Below, one piece after another: positions 58,990 to 64,000 of a DNA stretch of 64,000 nt. Each line of letters opens with the position of its first letter. Within the stretch, counting starts at the first letter, position 1. The translations under genes and the position numbers were made by a program. Source of the stretch: Labyrinthula sp. Ha (Eukaryota; Sar; Bigyra; Labyrinthulida; Labyrinthulaceae); contig JAALGZ010000010.1 in NCBI GenBank assembly GCA_015227615.1, forward strand, positions 1,054,001 through 1,118,000, given 5' to 3'. Below the pieces are notes generated by a model. The model saw only the letters and a program-made list of their open reading frames with translations. It did no database searches and was not told the DNA's origin.

Positions 58990-60952
58990 TCCTTTGATCC
59001 ATTGAGTCTGGCACATTATTACCCAAGAAACTATAATTTCCTTCTTAAACCTAATCAAACTCTTTAAAAAAGGACATATGACTCTAGTATGGTCTATTTT
59101 CGGAGCAGATCTTCTCTTGAGGCTCATATCCTGAGTGTAATGAGGGGTTTATAAATGAAATAAGAAATCATTGGTGATTTGGCCTTGCGCAAAACATCCC
59201 GTGTTCTTACTCAAAGTCAACTGAGTTAGAGAAATCAATCGTATTCCTGTGACATGATTCAAACTTCGAAAACACATAATGAGGATCAGAATGAGAATAG
59301 AATTTTTTTGATTATTAATTTTTTTTTCAGGTATGCGTGTCTAGTTATAACCGAAATCATTTCCTGTCATGCTATTATAAAAGATATAAATCTTCTTATC
59401 ATTTACCGTTGATAGTTCCATGAATCTCCAAATTAAGAAATAACTAAAACGTCAGGCTTCAAACCCCACTAGACAGAAGAAGCAAACTTGGAACCTAGTA
59501 TATAAGTCTAGCGCAATTCTATGCGAAAAACAGCTTTTTAATATTCTTCTTGATAATGCCTCAGCTCCCGGGTCTTTTCTGTATGCTAGGCTGAAAATTT
59601 TTCTGCAGCTTTCCTTCAAGTTAACGATAATTTACAATATCAATTGATTTTACTGAGGTTCTGTACATACAATATAATTTTCTCTCTAACTTTACTTGCG
59701 GCAAGAGCTCATATAATTAGGATTAGAATAGAAGTCCAGAATAGTGTACATTTTAAGTTTCTTACAATAATTACCCGTATGAGCTTTATTCTCACAGTTT
59801 GAAAGATTTGGTAAAAAGAATTTGAGTTAGTTATAGCATCCTTAATATCGCAAAGTCTTACTCTACCACAGCGATATATTGGAATTTAATCTTCATAATA
59901 CAGTCATGTGTAACTGGTCTATCCAAGGTGAGATTCTACTATTCCTGGACACCATTACAAAAACTCGATGATTGACATGATCATAGCATTATCCGTATAC
60001 TCGGGCTATCACACACCTTTCACTCTTGATTGTATTTCTAATGCTTTTCATATTATAAGTACATGATAAACTTGTGAGGCTTTAATACGCATGTGCTTTT
60101 TCAATGCTCATTTTTTTCATATTCTACCTAACTTCGGAAGGTTTTCAATTAAAATTTAAGGTAAAAGTTTTCCCTTCAGGTTTCATAAACCGATAAAAAT
60201 TTAGTTGCTAGTTTGAGTTTGCATAGCTGCGCAATAACAGTTTATTAATATGTGAATTTGATTAAAAACTAATTATTTCCTTGGTGTGTTAAGTCCTTAT
60301 ACTAGGTACCAACGACAGGGAGAAGAGTTTGATCAGCGCTGTCTACCTCAAACACTCGGTGGGGCATTACCAATTTAGTCATCACAAGGTAAAATTTATA
60401 CCAATAAGCTGTAGAAAGTGACTTTGATCTATTATTTAACGGCATTTTTGTATATTCTAGACATTTCCAGGAAGCCACCCTTGCGGAAACAAACCTGTTC
60501 TACAATAAACAAAACTTAAAGTTACGCCCAGAAGTGCTCCAAGCTCTTCTCGTTAACTAGAAAGCGCATAGTAAGCCTAATTACAAGCGTCAATGATAAG
60601 TTTAGGTTTGGTATTTCATCATTCCTCGCTTTATACTTTTTCCAAATATCTAAAAAAATCTACGCCATAGTTTCTTATACAAACTTATATATATAGTTTG
60701 TAGGTAGGAAGACAATCAAAAATGATAATTTGTACTGATACGAATTATATGAAGCGTTTGTGCGAAAGAGCATAGAATCCATGTATGAACTGAGATATTC
60801 TTCATGCAGGTAAACTTCTTACTTATATAGTCTTAGAGCCCAAAATTTCCATAATTTCACTTTAGTAAACCTCTATTGAATCTAAAAACCCAAAATATTA
60901 TTTCGAATTAAATTGATTAAACCAAATTCAAAATGCCACGTAGACTAGAGAA

Positions 60953-61782
60953 ATGCTTAAGAAATTACATCCGTTAAAGAACATAAGAAAAAGCTCATCT
61001 CTCTTATCTTTATCTTCAGAAGTGCTGAAATTTGAGAATCATGATTGGAAAGAAGAAGAAAGTAATACTCATATAATTTTCATTGTTCAGTGTTGGAACG
61101 AATGCATCCCATAAGAATGGAGATTATAAAGAACTTTCTTGGTGATAAACTACATTTGGATATGAATTCCTTCGAACCCTTGACAAACGAATTTAGATGC
61201 TTGGATATTTGAGCTGGTGGAGGTCTTCTGACCGAGTCTTTTCTTCAATTAGGAGCTTCGGTAACTTCTCTGGATCCCAACAAGTCAAATCTGTCTCACA
61301 TCAAGAACAACCTTAGTCAACCAGAGAAAATGGACAACCTCACATTCTTTCAAGGCCTAGTGGAAGATTTTCGTAAAGAAGATGTAAAAAATAAGTTTGA
61401 TCTGGTATGTGCACTTGAAGTTGTTGAGCACGTAGGAAAAAGGAAACTGCAGTGCTTCTTTGAAGATCTTTCTTCGTTAACGAAACCAGAAGGCACAGTG
61501 GTTGTGAGCACGATCAACCGTTCATTTGCTGGATATCTCGTTGGAGTCTTTGGTGCTGAATATTTGACAGAAAAAGTTCGAAAAGGAACACATAACTGGA
61601 ACCTATTTGTGCAACCTGCTGAATTGGATGAACTTCTTCTAAACTCATCTTTGTTTCCAGAGGAAACACAGGGGATGGTTTATAACCCAATAACAGGAAA
61701 CTTCTCGGCTGCTACCTCTTTGGATTGTGTTAATTATATTACCCTGGCAACCAAGACACAAGTGCATAACAAAGAAATTTAG
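60953..61782 (+). CDS. COQ3: COQ3/UbiG-like O-methyltransferase with one in-frame UGA (possibly pseudogenised)
   Basis: Exons 60953-61061 and 61091-61782 give a frame of 266 codons interrupted once by UGA at codon 77 (61210-61212). COQ3 methylates ring hydroxyls of ubiquinone precursors on the matrix face of the inner mitochondrial membrane. The N-terminus MLKKLHPLKNIRKSSSLLSL is rich in Lys, Arg, Ser and Leu, as mitochondrial presequences are. Family marks are NHDWKEEEMLERMHPIR, then the SAM loop LDI-stop-AGGGLL, where other members have Gly at the stop (LDxGCGGG), then FDLVCALEVVEHV and HNWNLFVQPAEL. One G-to-T change in GGA explains the stop; everything else is intact, so it is a recent nonsense mutation, a sequencing error or a read-through. 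From 61330 a 150-residue frame remains. The stop overlaps that of the dehydrogenase gene. Confidence 0.82.
61062..61090 (+). other. Intron in COQ3-like gene, 29 nt
   Basis: GTAATA donor, TTGTTCAG acceptor, phase 1. Joins the presequence exon to the COQ3 motif ERMHPIR. Confidence 0.85.
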
Positions 61783-62651
61783 TATTTAAAGAAACCTCTT
61801 TTGGTTTTTCGTCCTAGATATCCTGCATATACATATTTCTTGAGTAAAGGACACGGACGGTATTTATCTTCACCAAGCTCTGTTTCCAAGACCTGCATTA
61901 TATTCAGACACGTATCCAATCCGATTAAATCAGCTAGTTTTAATGGACCTATTGGCATGTTACAACCAAGCTCCATGGTTTTATCGATTTCTTCCTTGGA
62001 CCCTAATTGCTCCTGGAGGCTGAAGATGGCTTCGTTAATGTATGGCATGAGAATTCGATTTGCGATGAACCCTGCAGAATCTTGAGAAACACTTACAGTT
62101 TTTCCCATCTCCTCGGCAAGTTGTTTGGTTTGATTTAGGATTGTATCTGAAGTTTCTAGTCCTGGGATGATCTCAACAAGCTTCATAACTGGAACTGGGT
62201 TCATAAAATGCATTCCAATAACATTTGGACGGAGCTCCTTTGGAAGAGTAGCTGCAAGCTTCGTGATGGATATGGAACTTGTGTTGGTTGCAAGGATTGG
62301 AGTGTATGAAAGATGTTCAATGCAACTGGAAAATATACTCTCCTTAATGCCAAAGTTTTCTGTAGCTGCCTCTATGATAATATCTGAAGAGCCTATGTTT
62401 TCGGTGCTCATGAAAGAATCAAATTTGAACTTTTGTATCTCATCTTCTATTTCTGGCTTATTTAACTTGGCTGCTTGTTTGGCCAGGTGCTTCTCCACGA
62501 ACGATTTAGACGTGGCAAGTTGATCCGAGGATGTGTCTATTAAATTAACTGTTGGAATTTGTGCATTTAAAGCAGATACAATTGCTATACCCGTTCCCAT
62601 TTGTCCTGCACCAATAACAGAGACAGCTTTCACCAGTTTTGTAGTCTTCAT
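61779..62651 (-). CDS. HADH: 3-hydroxyacyl-CoA (3-hydroxybutyryl-CoA) dehydrogenase
   Basis: Encodes 290 residues, ATG to TAA. It oxidises L-3-hydroxyacyl-CoA with NAD+ in fatty-acid beta-oxidation, or runs the reverse in butyrate-type pathways. The Rossmann start is VIGAGQMGTG (12-21) with Asp39 at the end of strand 2 for the NAD+ ribose. The active-site set is NTSS (123-126), His148 in MHFMNPVPVMKLVE and Glu160. SAGFIANRILMPYINEA opens the helical dimer domain, and the C-terminus GRKTKRGFFKY is typical. The length matches stand-alone bacterial and mitochondrial short-chain forms rather than multifunctional proteins. No presequence or PTS1 is seen, so location is unclear. The last codons overlap those of the convergent COQ3-like gene (61780-61781 shared). 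Confidence 0.95.
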   Translation of the reverse strand: MKTTKLVKAVSVIGAGQMGTGIAIVSALNAQIPTVNLIDTSSDQLATSKSFVEKHLAKQAAKLNKPEIEDEIQKFKFDSFMSTENIGSSDIIIEAATENFGIKESIFSSCIEHLSYTPILATNTSSISITKLAATLPKELRPNVIGMHFMNPVPVMKLVEIIPGLETSDTILNQTKQLAEEMGKTVSVSQDSAGFIANRILMPYINEAIFSLQEQLGSKEEIDKTMELGCNMPIGPLKLADLIGLDTCLNIMQVLETELGEDKYRPCPLLKKYVYAGYLGRKTKRGFFKY

Positions 62652-64000
62652 TGTGTTCTTTCAGTGTTTTGAGTGTTGTATCTTTAATGGGCCGTGTGGC
62701 CTTGGAAAATTTTATAGTTAACTGCTCCCTATTTTTGGGAAAATTTCCGGCCACTCCACAGTCTTGGCACACCGGCAGGCAAGGTTTCGCCTTACTGGCA
62801 CAGATGCACAGCTATTTAGTAGCTAGAGCTTAGTTGATGAAGGTTAGTATGATTACTTATATAGATTCCTGAGAGTGACAGTTAGATATAATATAGATAA
62901 GCTTGCTCTAAGTTAATAGAATAAGTTCTTCAGGTTCTTTTGACCCGATATATTTTCCTAGATGGGCTAATAGAGCAAGGCAACTGTTCTTAGTATATTT
63001 AATTATGCCTTAAAATTATTTACCCATAATATTTTGGTCATAAGATAGATTTAATTTTCTGTTTTGCTTAAATTCGGTTTTATTTCCATGATTAGTATTT
63101 TATTACACTTTCTTCAATGACTTCTATCTTGTTACTTTGGTCTCAAAAGAATTAACGATTTGCTATAGAGAACTCTAAGTCCAAAATTTTAGTTGAAACG
63201 GCTCTGTTTATATTGGTTTATTGGTTAATTTCTTGAAATAATACATTAGTATTCTACTGCTAAATTTTCTATCTTAAACACGATCTGTTAACTATCATCT
63301 ATGAAGGAAAGCCCTCATATAGATGAACCATAGTTGTTATATGAATCCAAATAAGTTAGTTTCCTAGATTCTTGATGATTAATTATTATCTTTTCTTTGA
63401 TCATATCACGAATCTATCTCTATATGTATACCAATTAGTAGCTACAATTTTAGATGACGGAAAAGGCCAGTACAAAGAAAAAAACCCGATCTAAACCATA
63501 GTATTACTTGCTTATCACACTTTTCTTATCCTCTTGTCATTGGTGTAGTATATAATTTATCTGTACACATTTAATGATGACATCAAATACTTGAAATTAA
63601 ACTGGAAATTTCTCTTCAAATCGAGTACGTACATTTTAATGACCTTTCCCAAAAATACAAAAGGTTAGTTTTCTAGCTAGAAAATAATTAGAATGTTGAT
63701 GAATTAAGTGGGGAATCCAGGAGAGAAAAGTAAGACCCAGTGTAAACGGCGGAAAACAGTATGCAAGAGGACCGAAAGCTGCCTAACTGTAACAAGAGCA
63801 TTTTTCTCAATACTGATAACTTCTCTACTTGATCTCAATAAAAATAGAAGATAGTTACGTACACTTTGCTTCGAAGTTTAGAAAATTCTAAAACCTAACT
63901 TTTAAACTAGCATTTAAAGAAGAGCAAATAGCATTTGTAGGGACTAAAACAGTAATTAATCTCTAGCACTTCTTCATATATTGTTTGATTTTCCATCGAG
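62652..64000. other. Intergenic spacer to window edge
   Basis: No supported gene. A 75-codon frame at 62545-62772 (-) overlaps the dehydrogenase start in another frame and reads as a shadow. Confidence 0.5.

Larger units (their letters stand above)
54861..60952. other. Long intergenic spacer
   Basis: 6.1 kb with no supported gene; frames up to 75 codons lack motifs. A 10-bp perfect inverted repeat lies at 57906-57930, and a GATA-type palindrome TATTGATAA/TTATCAATA at 58965-58989. Confidence 0.5.

Noticed and set aside
61210-61212. UGA as a reassigned sense codon or selenocysteine
   Set aside because: UGA terminates other genes in the window (HAD, NDOR1) and COQ3 enzymes have Gly, not Cys, at this position.
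62545-62772. 75-codon frame as a mitochondrial presequence for the dehydrogenase
   Set aside because: It is in a different frame from the dehydrogenase and no short GT-AG intron connects the two.

Overview
The window is nuclear DNA from an AT-rich, gene-poor microbial eukaryote. I count 17 genes (16 of them well supported) and two decayed gene copies; coding sequence fills roughly 29% of the 64 kb. Evidence for a eukaryote: GT-AG introns, a WASP-family actin regulator, a ciliary dynein-assembly factor (SPAG1-like), a sphingolipid desaturase, a Golgi-type GT60 glycosyltransferase and a COQ3-like methyltransferase with a mitochondrial-type N-terminus. TAA, TAG and TGA all end genes, so the code looks standard. 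The leishmanolysin-like ectoprotease with a Pro/Thr/Ser stalk and the GT60 enzyme fit a heterotrophic protist, perhaps a stramenopile; that placement is a weak inference. Every intron I could prove is 28-35 nt, which splits several genes into adjacent reading frames that have to be joined.

Layout. 1-5.2 kb: no gene seen. 5.2-8.3 kb: divergent pair, HAD phosphohydrolase (-) and diflavin reductase NDOR1/TAH18 (+). 10 kb: small unknown gene (-). 13.5-17.2 kb: sphingolipid delta-4 desaturase (+), an unknown 322-residue protein (-) and a WASP-type protein (+, one intron). 23-27.8 kb: GT60 glycosyltransferase (+, two introns) whose stop overlaps that of a SERF-like gene (-), then a seven-TM EGF-like/AIG1-like protein (+) that ends 13 bp from sulfotransferase 1 (-). 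32.2-33.7 kb and 43.4-44.5 kb: two further copies of this membrane-protein/sulfotransferase cassette, in which the sulfotransferase is intact and the membrane-protein gene has decayed. 49.2-50.3 kb: an intact second membrane-protein paralogue without a sulfotransferase partner. 51.2-54.9 kb: SPAG1-like TPR protein and a leishmanolysin-like membrane protease (both -). 61-62.7 kb: COQ3-like methyltransferase (+) carrying one in-frame UGA, stop-to-stop overlapped with a 3-hydroxyacyl-CoA dehydrogenase (-). Long spacers of 3-10 kb separate these islands and show no convincing gene, tRNA or rRNA.

Themes. Lipid chemistry recurs: sphingoid desaturation, three cytosolic-type sulfotransferases, an AIG1/FAR-17a-like membrane protein, fatty-acid beta-oxidation and ubiquinone synthesis. 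WASP and SPAG1 together suggest a cell with both Arp2/3-driven actin structures and motile cilia. The most notable observations are the very small introns (one of them stop-free and a multiple of three), the triplicated cassette with one-sided decay and a perfectly kept 13-bp stop-to-stop junction, a gene-conversion tract between two sulfotransferases, and the UGA in the SAM-binding loop of COQ3.
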